DNA from: Sophora flavescens | Taxonomy: Eukaryota > Streptophyta > Magnoliopsida > Fabales > Fabaceae | Assembly: GCA_030762895.1 (NCBI GenBank) | Contig: CM061063.1 | Location: forward strand, 217,474,103-217,538,102 | Length of the DNA stretch: 64,000 nucleotides | Direction: 5' to 3' | Part shown: positions 1 to 10,810 of the stretch, one piece after another | Position numbering within the stretch: position 1 is the stretch's first letter | How the letters are laid out: each line of letters begins with the position of its first letter | Position numbers and translations under genes: made by a program | Notes under the pieces: model-generated | Seen by the model: the letters and a program-made list of their open reading frames with translations, nothing else | Databases searched by the model: none | Told to the model about the DNA's origin: nothing

Positions 1-1007
1 AAACCGTCGGAGATGAACATTTAAATCAAATCAACTCGAATCAAGATGAAACAAAGAAATAATCAATAAAGAAAAAGTGATAAGAATACCTCATACATTC
101 ACAGGGAATTTAGAATGACTTGTGTTCGAACCAAACAGTATAGTCGAAAGTTTACTCTCTATGGTACATTTTCCCACGGGTTGATCACACCTACTTGTTG
201 TATGCCCCGATTCTCCATATCGAGAACAAGCAAGACCTCTGAGGATGTAGTGACTTCTTTTGTGATCACTCCCAAGTCATGCAATGTAATGTTGTAGTCA
301 CGAGTTGACTCACTCTACCAATTCTTTTAGAAAGTCACTGCTTGCAAACGTTCACAGTGTGATCAGGCTTTCCATATTGGAAACAAATGATCTCCTTATT
401 GTTGCAGTTTCTAGTTGCATATCATTTTCCACATCTCAGACAACTTTAAAAGTACACCGACGTCACAAGTTTCCTTGTCACTCCTCTTTTGAGTTCACTC
501 TCGTTATGATTGTTTCCTTAGCGTCTTTATACGCGATAGCTGATGGAACTCAAAACAACTAACATATTCTAACAAACATTTCGTCTTAGCGTAGTCACAA
601 ATCTACATTCTCCGATACGCCCCAAACTTTGCAAGAAAAGAACTCGTTCAGAAGATTATCTTGAAAACTTCCTTAGAAATGGTTTTGTTCTCCGCTTCAA
701 CCAAAAAGGCAGTCAATCCTTACAAAGGTTAAGGATGACAAACTTAAAGCAAACTAGGCATCATAATTCTATCCACTTTTATTCCTCTTTAGAAACAATA
801 ATGAAGAGAATATCAAACATCGTTGTCTCTCGTCACCAAAACATTAACACAAACAAAGATAGACCAAGGTCGTCATCCTTTCAAACATTGGTCTTCACGA
901 AACCAAGAACACATAACAACACAAAATTATCAGAGAAAACACAACACAAACGACGACGGACCTATACCCCAAGCCCAAAAGACTCGGTCAGCTCTGATAC
1001 CACCTAA
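1..1007 (-). pseudogene. Decayed Ty3/gypsy interior (gag region, minus strand)
   Basis: No long ORF survives on the minus strand. Reading right to left, the stretch begins with a PBS next to an LTR-like start at 1008. Near 344-385 it encodes a damaged CCHC zinc knuckle, read as CFQYGKPDHTVNVC, in which the second cysteine is a tyrosine. That order (PBS, leader and gag, knuckle) is what a Ty3/gypsy element would show. The window edge cuts it off before any protease or reverse transcriptase could be seen. The assignment rests on the PBS and the knuckle only. Clade cannot be decided. Confidence 0.5.
991..1002 (-). other. Primer binding site, initiator tRNA-Met type
   Basis: The plus strand reads GCTCTGATACCA, the complement of TGGTATCAGAGC, the usual plant retrotransposon PBS for initiator tRNA-Met. 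It lies five bases from the TGTAACATCC that starts the adjacent LTR. Confidence 0.7.
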
Positions 1008-2160
1008 TGTAACATCCTTCTCGAGTGCTACATTTTCCATGACATTTTAAGGTCGAAAAGTAGGTTAATTAAATTCCTGTAATATAATGGGGTAATTTTT
1101 TTTCTTTTTCACAAGACATTATTATAAATACTTGGAATCAAGTGACTGTTCAATAAAATATTCCGTAGTCATAATTAAGATTATAACTTCGAAAGTCATT
1201 TACATAAACACCCAACCCGACTCATAACCAAATAATAGAAAAATACACAGACCCAACATAAAGCTATGGAGACGCAGCTCCTAAATTATAAGATACTTGG
1301 AGTTGCAGCTCCATTAATGGTAACACTAACTCCCAGACATCCTAATCTGGCCAAACTAAAATATAAAAGACCATCCTCTCTCGTACATCGTGAGAAGGAT
1401 AAACCCAACTAATGAGATCTAATGGAAACTCTACTTGAGTCCACTATCAACATCATCACAAATGACACTACTAGAATCACTACAAAAGTAGCTCTCTGAC
1501 TAAGTCCTTTCCTTTACCAAGGTGAAAGTCATAGCCTACAAACCAACAACAATCATGCTGTCTCAAGAAAAGGAAGGCCATACATGACAAAAAACACAAA
1601 GATCATCATCTTGGACCATTTGAAAGCTGGAAGACGTCCATTAGAAACTCCAACCTATCGTCTGCAAGCTCAAACCTCAATCTCTATGATGAATCAGCCA
1701 AGCAATATTTTGAAATCTCAGTCTCCTCAAAAAAACACAGAAGGCACATAGCCAGCCGACATTGGCAATATAAAATAAGGAGGTGAGATTCCCAAACATC
1801 ACAACATATGGCAGATATGAAAATAGCACGACACCACATAGCATATATTCATATCCATGTAAACATATATCTCAGTCAAACAGTCCAGTATATACAAGTA
1901 ACAGATAACACGTGCACATATAGTCAATCGTACACAAATCAGTGTGACCATAACCTCATCAAGCATGACTGGACACTGTTAGTTCATAGAGACCTGAGAA
2001 CAGAGGTAACTGATTGAAACTGCATAGTCCCATTCCTACACAACCTCAAGGAAGATTTGACCCTAACTCTGGAGCTAAGAGAACATTCGGAAGGAGTGAT
2101 TAGAGCACATAGTGGTACTCTAATTGATTGTGAAACACTCTCGATAACCTTGACCGGCTA
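1008..2160 (-). repeat. Probable LTR of the decayed left-edge gypsy element
   Basis: It starts TGTAACATCC next to the PBS, as 5' LTRs of minus-strand gypsy elements do on the plus strand. No second copy lies in the window, so the right end is a guess; composition stays similar to about 2160. Near 1270-1320 two copies of a GCAGCTCC-bearing segment form a local inverted repeat (GGAGNNGCAGCTCC). No ORF of interest is present. Confidence 0.4.
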
Positions 2161-2803
2161 GCATCTGAATTCATGCTGGGAGTGCTTGTATAAGCACCTG
2201 CATCTTAGCAGCCATTTCCCTTTTTTTTTTAAAATAAAATAAAATTGATGAAATGTAAGGATATTGGGTTATTGGTGGGGTCAATTTAAGAACTTTTAAG
2301 AAGCTGTTGGGTTGGAGAGGTGAGGTGCTTAAGTTATAAAAAATGAAAATGGATGATGTGTAATGGTGGGACCCATTTAAGATCTCCAAAGTGGGGTGCT
2401 GGGATGTGGATGTTCTAAGTGTCTATTCTATTCTATTCTATTAGGTTCCACCTTTTAAGTGGAACCAAAATATCCCACATTTTAACCTCATATCTTGTTT
2501 TATTCAACTTATAAAATATGTCAAACATTGGACATATGTTTTCTCCTATTGTGGCATGGCTCCCAAATGCTATTTAAATATCAAATGAAAGTCTTGGAGC
2601 ATATTTGTTTCAGATTTCCAACCATAAAATCACATTTTAAAATCACATTAGCCAAAAACTCCTCTCATATAGCTTTTGAAAAAAGTGTCTTGGGACATGT
2701 ATTTCTTGTTTTTGCAGTCAAAAAAAAATCTCAACTAAACAAGCTCTTAGAAGCTCATAAAGAATTTAGCTTCTCTCCTGTATAACTAGTTTTCTTCTTT
2801 TAG
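2161..2803. other. Non-coding stretch left of the B3 remnant
   Basis: AT-rich sequence with no convincing ORF. Around 2160-2410 there are inverted short words (for example GTGCTTGTATAAGCAC) that may be a small unclassified transposon. The part from about 2495 reads like the intron or 5' flank of the following B3 exon and ends in a pyrimidine-rich acceptor, TTCTTCTTTTAG, at 2792-2803. Confidence 0.4.
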
Positions 2804-3302
2804 GCAAGCTGAAGAATCCAAGTGAAGAGAAGAGGACCATTGACCTGCATACTGAAAGGCCATCTTTTAGCAATTGTGGAGCTCAAGATGCTGCAGGCAA
2901 TACTTTCTTTACCGTGATAATAAAATCACAACACCTTCAAAAGGCAAACGTAGTATGTTTTCTTAGAATAAACAATCATATAATCTACTTATCGAATCTC
3001 ATGAATTAAACACTAAGTCAGGTGAAAGATTTATTACATGCAGTACCAACCAAGGAGCTTCCAGAAGACCTACATCAAACGTGACAGAAAATGTTCTACT
3101 GCTAATTGGGGAAAGATCATGGAGGGTTACTTTGCTCCATTACCAAAAACAATCACAAACTCGACTTTCTGTAGGATGGCTAGAATTTGCAAGAGAGAAT
3201 AATTTGGACGTAGGAGATGCTTGCTTGTTCGAGCTGCTACACAATAGTGATGACATAGTGATGAAGGTTTCCATTTCTAAGCACTCCTCTGTTAAGCCAT
3301 AA
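2804..3302 (+). pseudogene. B3-domain (REM-type) transcription factor gene fragment, frameshifted
   Basis: Two exon-like blocks encode one B3 DNA-binding domain. The first (about 2804-2952, after an AG acceptor and before GTATGT) encodes a hydrophilic linker followed by FFTVIIKSQHLQKANV, the first B3 strand. After a roughly 90-bp intron ending TTACATGCAG at 3043, the second block starts with a SFQKTYIKRD segment. It must then change frame near 3080-3095 to continue with GERSWRVTLL and LSVGWLEFARENNLDVGDACLFELL, the W-V-L, GW-FA-EN-L and GD-C-FEL signatures of REM B3 domains. It ends ISKHSSVKP-stop. Intact REM genes usually encode one or more B3 domains of about 100 residues and have upstream exons, which I do not see. 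The frame change suggests a broken gene. An unrecognised splice variant is the alternative. Confidence 0.6.
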
Positions 3303-3640
3303 GTGGGCAGTAATCTAATGCAGTTCAGTTTTATGATGTACTTTGTGAGCGTTAAGTAACTTTGTTGGACATGGTAACCATAGTGGTTTTATGTTGAATC
3401 ACCACAAGCTACTTCATTCCCAGGATTACAAAGAAGACTATTGTATAAACTAAACTTTGTGAAATAAAGATAGGCACAAATAGAAATTATGCCTAGATTC
3501 TACATGGTTCAAAAGGTGCTTATCACATACATACACAGATTCTAAACCTGGAAGACTTCAATACATTTTTCTCATGATCCCTGATAAAAAACATTTAATA
3601 TTCCTCTTTCCATCCCTTTTCCCAAATACTGAATCCATAA

Positions 3641-3893
3641 AGGTGTGTTTGGTTCAAAGGAAGGGAGGGATTTTAACTAGCTATTGTGTTTGGTTGAGAG
3701 GGGAGGGGAGGAATTTTAAAACAAATTTACTTGTGCACCCTTATAATTAATTATTTAAAAAAACAAGTGAGGAAGTTTTGGTCAATATATGCAAAATGAT
3801 TTAAACCCTCACCCCCACCCACAAATATTGGAGAGGAGACAAAATTAAGTGAGGAGGGATTTTCCTCCCGTCCCCTCCAACCAAACATTACCT
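3641..3893. mobile_element. MITE with TGTTTGG terminal inverted repeats (Tourist/Harbinger-like)
   Basis: The left end AGGTGTGTTTGGTT pairs with the right end AACCAAACATTACCT. Both continue into G-rich/C-rich arms of about 35 bp. The left arm is partly duplicated at about 3688. Flanking TAA on each side (with one extra base on the left) fits a 3-bp PIF/Harbinger target duplication, but imperfectly. No coding capacity. Confidence 0.6.
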
Positions 3894-5525
3894 AAGTGTA
3901 GTAAAACCCACGGATGACTTATTATATTACCTAGGTTGTTAGTTATAGAGAGAATGTATGGGTGTGAAGGATTGTTGAAAGGGGGATTGTTACTTTGGCA
4001 TTTGCTTAGGCCTGAGAAGATTAATCTTCTAGGAGGGAGAGCATTGCTCCAGTACCTTTATTAACCTTTTTCAGTATATCTCAATAATACAATCCTTGTT
4101 TCCTATGAAGAAACCTTGAGAAAAAATTGGGCTTGTCTGCATAATCTTTTAACACTTCAATTGCACACAAGTTCATCAATTTCAAAGCTTTTTCATTATT
4201 GGGTTTCTTAAACTCGTGAATCACATAAAACGTACTAAGATCATGACCATTGCTTGACACAAATTGAGAAATAGTACGATGTTCTTAGGTTAAAAGGATG
4301 TGAGACATACTTGTAATTTCTCCTGGCCACTGACCACACATAGGTATCATGCACTTTTCCTTTTCTGCCTTCTGAAGTGTCAATAATCAAACAACTGCCA
4401 TTAAACTATTAACCTCAAACCAATAAAATAAAAAAATTAAAAAAGCCCCATCTGAAAACGTAGATAAACAAAAAGAAAATGGTAAACAATGAGATATGCT
4501 AGATCAAATATCCAACAATGACAATTGTGAATAAGATTCTCAAGCACCCTACCTCAAAGTCGGCATGATAAAATATAAAATGACTGGTTCAAATGCAAAA
4601 TTGATTCTTTTTAAACCAAGAATAAGACAGAGTATGTTGCTATATTCCAAACTATTCAAAATCATTCAATCAACCTAATTCTAAAAGAATTGGCAAAAAC
4701 CCAGCAACCCAAAGAAGCCAAGGAATTAAGTATACCTCTAAAGAAAAACTGAACACTTATTTACCAAAATAATTGTGGTTGTCATACATAAAATATGGAC
4801 ATAGGAAAATCCTGTAATCATTTTCCACAAACCCATAGTTCTCTGTAAGATAGATAAAGTATGTGGTAGTAGTAAGTACCACACCTAGTGGCATAAATCT
4901 CTTGGCTGGTGTTGTGTGGAGCTACCTATTCTGTGGATGTAGATATGATAAGATTTAAGAAAATTTATAAGGATCTTATAGAAGCCAAGAACTAATGACA
5001 CACTTTAGAAAATAAACCCAATAAAAACAAAAAAACTATTTCCAAAAGATATACTAATAAACTAAAATTTTCACAAAGGATAAGCTATAATGGCAAATTG
5101 ACATACATAATACCAGAGTTTGATGTGCTTTACATAATTATATGTTTAGAGAAGCTATGCCAGTGTATTCCTAATTTCACTCCTGAAAATATTTTATTTT
5201 CAATTTTCACCCATTCATACAGCATCACACTTTTGTTTTGATGTAATGGACAACAGTATCAGAATACGGTTATTTTTCCCCAAACTAATTAATGCTATAC
5301 ATTATGACGAAAATAGTATGACTTTATTCACATAATATGATAATACAAAAACTTCTTCCTCTAGCCAAAGAATACCTTCCAACCAGAACAAGTGAATTTT
5401 GAAGTCTCCTGACTAATCCACAAAAGAATCTCATTCTAATTTCTCCATTCTTCTTATAACTGATGAAAGGCATAAAAATGATACATTTAAGTAGTTAACA
5501 TAGGTGTGACTTCACAAAATGGTAG
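3894..5525. other. Intergenic DNA, nothing recognised
   Basis: AT-rich sequence with stop codons in all frames. I see no gene, RNA or repeat that I can name. It is host flank that resumes at 11033 once element A is removed. Confidence 0.6.
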
Positions 5526-5530
5526 TTTAG
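5526..5530. repeat. Target site duplication TTTAG, left copy (element A)
   Basis: TTTAG immediately left of the LTR start at 5531 matches TTTAG at 11028-11032 immediately right of the LTR end. Five bases is the size made by Ty3/gypsy integrases. Confidence 0.95.
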
Positions 5531-6235
5531 TGACACGTTGTCACGCACGCATCAAAAAGCGAGTGGTTTTTAAAATATGTAGTTAGGGCGCAACAACTCG
5601 AGTATCGTCTCACAAGGACTCTTGGGTTGTTGTTAACAGAAAAAGTCAGATTTGGGGGGTTTTGGGATTTGAGATTAAATAAAGAAAACAAAGCAGAAAA
5701 TAATGCAAACTAAATAACTATCAAATAGCTAAACGATCAACCTACTGCTTTCGGTTTGCCGCTATCATCGGTTCATATAATTCCAAGCCCTAAGCGGATT
5801 CTAATCTCTTTTCGATTGTAGCGACAATTAACAAGCAAAACCGACACTACGCGACATATGTTCCTATTCCCGAATTAAGCAAATGGGGTGAAGCTCTCGT
5901 GAATTAAGAAAACACGAATGAACACACGCGAATTAAGCAAACGTGATTAAGTATAGGTACACACAATCATCGAAACAAATAAATACCCATTCGATACAAA
6001 CTGAATTAAGCAAACAGAGAATATAGAATAGTATTGAAAGAGAAAAGCAATGAAATCAGGAATTACAAAACCTCAACCGTCAATGGAACCCGATTACAGC
6101 AGATCAATCAAAGGAGACTAGTTCTCCATTAACAACTATGACAAAAACCTACGAGCAAATTCGCAGCCGTCAAAATGGGAGAGAAGAAGAGGATTAAAAC
6201 TAAAACTAACTGCTACAATCTGCCCTAGAACAGCA

Positions 6236-6242
6236 ATTTATA
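6236..6242 (-). promoter_or_regulatory. Candidate TATA box of the element A LTR (left copy)
   Basis: TATAAAT on the minus strand, directly downstream in the transcription sense of the GC-rich palindrome array. The right LTR has the same word at 10444-10450. Confidence 0.55.
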
Positions 6243-6245
6243 TCC

Positions 6246-6605
6246 GTCAGTTCTGCGCTCGCTCGCGAGGCGAGCATACTATCGCAACGCGAATATTAAT
6301 TTTGGCGCGAGTTCAAATTGGGTTCTCGCGAGGCGAGAGAGAAGTTCGCGAGGCAAGACTTCAAATTCCAGTTTGTCACAGCCGTGATACCTATCACGGG
6401 CAGGTCGTGATCACTTCTGACTTTGGGTGCTTATCTGCCATGGCCGTGACCTTCATCACGGCTAGGCCGTGATGGTCTCTGTCCTTCAGGGTTTGGATTT
6501 CTCGCGAGGCGAGACAAGGTTCGCGGGGCGAGGCAGAGAGGATGGCATTTCTGGTACAGCAAGGCTTCAGGCTCGCGAGGCGAGTAGCCTCTCACGGGGC
6601 GAATA
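6246..6605. repeat. GC-rich palindrome array in the element A LTR (left copy)
   Basis: Two interleaved motif types occur in an otherwise AT-rich LTR: CTCGCGAGGCGAG-type dyads at both ends and TCACGGCCGTGA-type dyads in the middle, with variants such as CACAGCCGTGAT and CATGGCCGTGAC. The TCACGGCC-type units are 62 bp apart. The array lies just upstream of the TATA word. Confidence 0.85.
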
Positions 6606-6819
6606 ATTCCAGAATTGCTTCTCTTTATTAACTTGAAAACAAGGAATAGCAGTAAGTGCTTTATTTGACTCTAAATCAGCTAAATTACCCTAAAACTACT
6701 TTAGAGACTGAAAATGTTGATTGAAGACAATCAAGTCTAATTTGGGCGAAAACAAGATTAAACTCGAATAAAACCTATGGTCTTACTGGTTAAAAACTAG
6801 TCGAGCCAAAGGCTGATCA

Positions 6820-6834
6820 AAATACCCCAAACTT
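6820..6834 (-). other. Polypurine tract of element A
   Basis: The minus strand reads AAGTTTGGGGTATTT directly before the LTR start TGATCAGCC. The same core is found before the 3' LTRs of B, C and D. Confidence 0.8.
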
Positions 6835-8266
6835 AAACTTTGCTTGTCTTAAAACTCAAAAAGACTCAGACCTGGCAAGCTTAAAAGATTCAATCAAATT
6901 CGTACAAATTTCATGCAATTTCAACAAAACAATTTTTCCTCAATGATTCCCCCCTTTTCAACAATGCAATCCCCACATTCATTTACTTTAAACAATTGAG
7001 AATTCCATCATTCATGCAATCAGTACTCTAAGCAAGGGATCCAAGTTACACACAAATGGGAGATCACCAAATTCAAACAATCGCCTCCCTCACAAGGGCA
7101 TTTAGTGTTTCACTCATTCGCTCAACTTGTCTAGGCTATCAACATTTTACTCAATTTCACTTTTATGAGCACTTCCCATGAATTTGATTTTCATCTCAAA
7201 CAAGGTTCCCACGAAAATATGCATGCAACATCAAAAGGTCTTTTAAGGCTGTAATGGGGCCTGGCTAAGGGTACGATATTCAAAGGTACTAGGCTTAAGT
7301 CCCTAGGAACTAAGAGAGCATGAGCATTTTGATACATTGAATTTCCACTCAAGTTCCTTTTCATCATTTTTTTTTTCTTTTCGTTTTGCCTTGGGTGACT
7401 ACAGCCTTTTTCTTCTAATACCCTTTCTTGACATTTTTATGCTTTTCTTCTTTTCTGTTTTTCTTTTTCTTTTTTTCTTCTTAAGCTCCAACCTTTATTT
7501 TTGTTCTTTTTCTCAATCCCAAACAACACATCACACCTTGTAGCCACCCCAAACTTAGTTTCTTGCAAACCTTGTCTTGCTAAGGATCCATGCTCTCCTA
7601 ATCCTAAGATCGGGTTAACATGGTTTTTCTAGATTTTAGGCTCATAACATAAGGTTATCAAGAAACAAAAGGCTAATTAGGCTCAACGGGGCTAACTAGG
7701 GAACATGCATTAGGGACTGGTTCAATTTGACCAAGTAGCTAATTCAAAGAAAATTGCCTAAATCATTTGATGCAAACACATAGACATGCAAACCAAGAAG
7801 AGATTCAAGCAAATTCGGTAAAGTGCAGCTCAAAAGTGATTCACATAGTTAAAAACATGTTGGAGGCTCAAATCCTCACCCGGACAATTTTTGCAAATTG
7901 TTTGACCGAGATTCTATCCCTAGTGTGTGCTTCCCTATCACCCCAAACTTATCATAAATCATGCAATCATAACAGAATATCTCAAGGTACAATTTTCAAT
8001 TTTTCAAATGGGGATCAAATTTTCAATTTCAAAACCTAGGGGGAAAATTATCAACAGTCAACACATGTCATGCAATCAATCTATGTAAAATTCAATCAAA
8101 ATCCAATCAAGCTTGTCGACACAAGACTCAACACACAAACTATTGATCTTCTCAAATTATTCAAGAGCTAAAAGAAAACAGAACAAAAACAAAGCAAGGA
8201 AAAGACAATTAAAAAGAAGAGGGTTTAGAGAAACTCATGGAGGTGGTTCCACCGGGATCCCACTGT
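6835..8266 (-). other. Non-coding 3' interior of element A
   Basis: This stretch holds no convincing ORF on the coding strand. It contains a pyrimidine-rich block on the plus strand (about 7340-7520), a conserved string of short blocks also found inverted in element B, and at about 8145-8170 the TTCTCAAATTATTCAAGAG block shared with C and D. It probably serves as 3' untranslated or packaging sequence; that role is inferred. Confidence 0.6.
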
Positions 8267-9613
8267 CTATGATACAGCGGCCACGGAATGCTCAAAGTGC
8301 GATATGGATCCTCCCGGATCCCATGGCTTGTAGCATAAGGCCCAAGTGATAGACAAGGGACAGAAGCTTATTCCATGGTCCCCTAACTTGAAGCCTTGAT
8401 ATGGAGGTGAGCATCTGGCAATGATGGTGACCTCGCCAAGTGCGGCGGACTTCTCACTCCCTCTTGGGTCAAAGATGACCTCCTTGTCAACCTTGTCAAC
8501 AAAGTCCTCCCAATAAAAATGGGGTTCTACCTCTTGGACTGGACATAGTGCCTTTATATCCAAAGGTGCAAAATCCAGGGGCTTGAACTCCATTGCCGGT
8601 TGTTCCACAATGGGAGGTGGCAAACAGGTGTCGAGGGTCTCTGGTGTTGCTTCAACTTCTGCACGATCTTCATTCACTGCGCTAACAAATCCATCACCTA
8701 CTATACATGCAGAAATCTCAGCACACACCACACAAGGGTTAGTGTTAGTACAGTCAGTACATATAGTACAACAAACTGAATCAGAAAAGGCTTGAATGTC
8801 TGGAAATTCAACACATAGTTCATCCATCCCATCACATTCAACACATGCATATGAATTAATTGAATCATCTAATTCCAAAGGTTCTTCATCATCCTCAAGC
8901 ATGGTGAAGCAGATGTCCTCCTGATCCTCATTTTCCATGTTTCTTGACCGAACATGGCCCTCAACCTCATATGTCTCATGTTCCATATGGACATTTTGCT
9001 CCTCATACCCTGAAAAGGATGAGCTATCAACATATGCTGCACACGAAGCAAATTCATTACAATCAACACATGAAGTATAATAGATAGAATCGGGGAAAGT
9101 GTGAATATCTGGAGATTCAACACACAGTTCATCAACAGAAGTATTCTTGACATCATTATCAAAATTATCCTCAGAGGAAGTATTGTCAAGAACAATTGTT
9201 TGTGAATCTGTATGTTCTTCAAGGGGATGTGGAGTTTGCAGTGTAGCCAATGCGGAGGTGATGTGAAGATTTTGATTGGCAAAATACTGAATACTTGCTT
9301 CCATCCTCTGTTGGGATTCAAGATTTTGTTCTGCCATCCGTTGATTGTTCTCTGCCATCTGTTGCACCAATTCTTCCAGACTGAGTTGGTGTAGTGTGAG
9401 GTCAGGCTGATATTGTAGCTCGCGTGTCGTTTGATGCACCAAAGATGCTATCTCATCCAAGATGCCCTGTCCTCGACTATGTTGGCTAGAATAATCATTC
9501 ATTCCAAACATGCCAAATTCACTACTAAACTCATAACCTCCAGCAAAGTCAGGATAATATATGCATGGCTCGTAATCAACATAAGGTACATAATCTTGCA
9601 TATAGTTATCCAT
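8267..9613 (-). CDS. Element A ORF: acidic, cysteine-rich protein, gag-tail-like coiled coil
   Basis: 448 codons starting MDNYMQDYVPY, 105 bp after the PBS in transcription order. Residues about 1-60 are rich in Tyr and Asp. Residues about 75-125 are a predicted coiled coil containing SLEELVQQMAENNQRM, which resembles the coiled-coil segment of Athila/Tat gag proteins (family inference). Residues about 160-310 are strongly acidic and contain two diverged copies of a cysteine module, DELCVESPDIHTF and DELCVEFPDIQAF, each followed by a run of CxxC-like pairs. The C-terminus has a PWDPGGS motif. There is no CCHC knuckle, protease or polymerase. The same ORF in element B is broken. Its upkeep as a full ORF in A suggests a function, perhaps in packaging or nuclear entry with a helper element, but no function is shown. 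The start is the first ATG of the frame and is conserved in B. Confidence 0.75.
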   Translation of the reverse strand: MDNYMQDYVPYVDYEPCIYYPDFAGGYEFSSEFGMFGMNDYSSQHSRGQGILDEIASLVHQTTRELQYQPDLTLHQLSLEELVQQMAENNQRMAEQNLESQQRMEASIQYFANQNLHITSALATLQTPHPLEEHTDSQTIVLDNTSSEDNFDNDVKNTSVDELCVESPDIHTFPDSIYYTSCVDCNEFASCAAYVDSSSFSGYEEQNVHMEHETYEVEGHVRSRNMENEDQEDICFTMLEDDEEPLELDDSINSYACVECDGMDELCVEFPDIQAFSDSVCCTICTDCTNTNPCVVCAEISACIVGDGFVSAVNEDRAEVEATPETLDTCLPPPIVEQPAMEFKPLDFAPLDIKALCPVQEVEPHFYWEDFVDKVDKEVIFDPRGSEKSAALGEVTIIARCSPPYQGFKLGDHGISFCPLSITWALCYKPWDPGGSISHFEHSVAAVS

Positions 9614-9717
9614 GGGAAGTACTACGATTCATAACCAGACAAAGCAGCCATAACTAATTCAGCAATGCAGAATTTATTATTTTTTATCTTTTTATTTTAT
9701 GTTAATAACAACAAGAG

Positions 9718-9735
9718 TCCCCGGCAACGGCGCCA
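9718..9735 (-). other. Primer binding site of element A, tRNA-Asp type
   Basis: Minus strand TGGCGCCGTTGCCGGGGA, complementary to the 3' end of plant tRNA-Asp, five bases from the LTR. This PBS is characteristic of Athila/Tat-group elements. Confidence 0.88.
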
Positions 9736-10443
9736 ATTTTTGACACGCTGTCGCGCATGCGTCAAAAAGCGAGCGGTTTGTAAAATATGTAGTTAGGGCG
9801 CGACAACTCGAGTATTGTCTCACAAGGACTCTTGGGTTGTTGTTAACAGAAAAATTCAGATTTGGGGGGTTTTGGGATTTGAAATTAAATAAAGAAAACA
9901 AAGAAGAAAACAATGCAAACTAAATAACTATCAAATAGCTAAACGATCAACCTACTGCTTTCGATTTTCCGCTATCATCGGTTCGTATAATTCCAAGCCC
10001 CAAGCGGATTCTAACCTCTTTTCGATTGTAGTGACAATTAATAAGCGAAACCGACACTACGCGACATATGTTCCTATACCCGAATTAAGTAAACGGGGTG
10101 AAGCTCTCGTGAATTAAGCAAACACGAATGAATACACGTGAATTAAGCAAATGCGATTAAGTATAGGAACACACAATCATCAAAACAAATCAATACCCAT
10201 TCGATACAAACTGAATTAAGCAAACATAATATAGAATAGTATTGAAAGAGAAAAGTAATGAAATCAGGAATTACAAAACCTCAACTGTCAATGGAACCCG
10301 ATTACAGCAGATCAATCGAAGGAGACTAGTTCTCCATTAACAACTATGACAAAAACCTACGAACAAATTCGCAGCCGTCAAAATGGGAGAGAAGAAGAGG
10401 ATTAAAACTAAAACTAACTGCTGCAATCTGCCCTAGAACAGCA

Positions 10444-10450
10444 ATTTATA
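10444..10450 (-). promoter_or_regulatory. Candidate TATA box of the element A 5' LTR
   Basis: TATAAAT on the minus strand directly follows the palindrome array in the transcription direction, so U3 would hold the array and transcripts would start a few tens of bases further on. Confidence 0.6.
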
Positions 10451-10457
10451 TCCGTCA

Positions 10458-10810
10458 GTTCTGCGCTCGCTCGCGAGGCGAGCATACTCTCGCGACGCGA
10501 ATATTAATTTTGGAGCGAGTTCAAATTGGGTTCTCGCAAGGCGAGAGAGCAGTTCGCGAGGCGAGACTTCAAACTCCAGTTTGTCACAGCCGTGATACCT
10601 ATCACGGGCAGGTCGTGATCACTTCTGACTTTGGGTGCTTATCTGTCATGGCCGTGACCTTCATCATGGCTAGGCCGTGATGGTCTCTGTCCTTCAGGGT
10701 TTGGATTTCTCACGAGGCGAGACAGGGTTCGCGGGGTGAGGCAGAGAGGATGGCATTTCTGGCACAGCAAGGCTTCAGGCTCGCGAGGCGAGTAGCCTCT
10801 CGCGGGGTGA
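10458..10810. repeat. GC-rich palindrome array in the element A 5' LTR
   Basis: CTCGCGAGGCGAG-type dyads flank two 62-bp-spaced TCACGGCCGTGA-type units (starts at about 10584 and 10646). Each unit pairs with a downstream TCACGGNNAGGCCGTGAT-type dyad and ends near CTCTG or TCTG. Confidence 0.85.

Larger units (their letters stand above)
5531..6819 (-). repeat. 3' LTR of element A
   Basis: Matches 9741-11027 almost throughout, with scattered substitutions. On the plus strand it runs from TGACACG to GGCTGATCA. Confidence 0.95.

Noticed and set aside
2161..2410. A second MITE left of the B3 remnant
   Set aside because: There are inverted short words, but I could not define terminal repeats or a target duplication.
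8869..9321. 150-codon minus-strand ORF in another frame of element A
   Set aside because: Overlaps the 448-codon ORF in a different frame; composition is that of a shadow.
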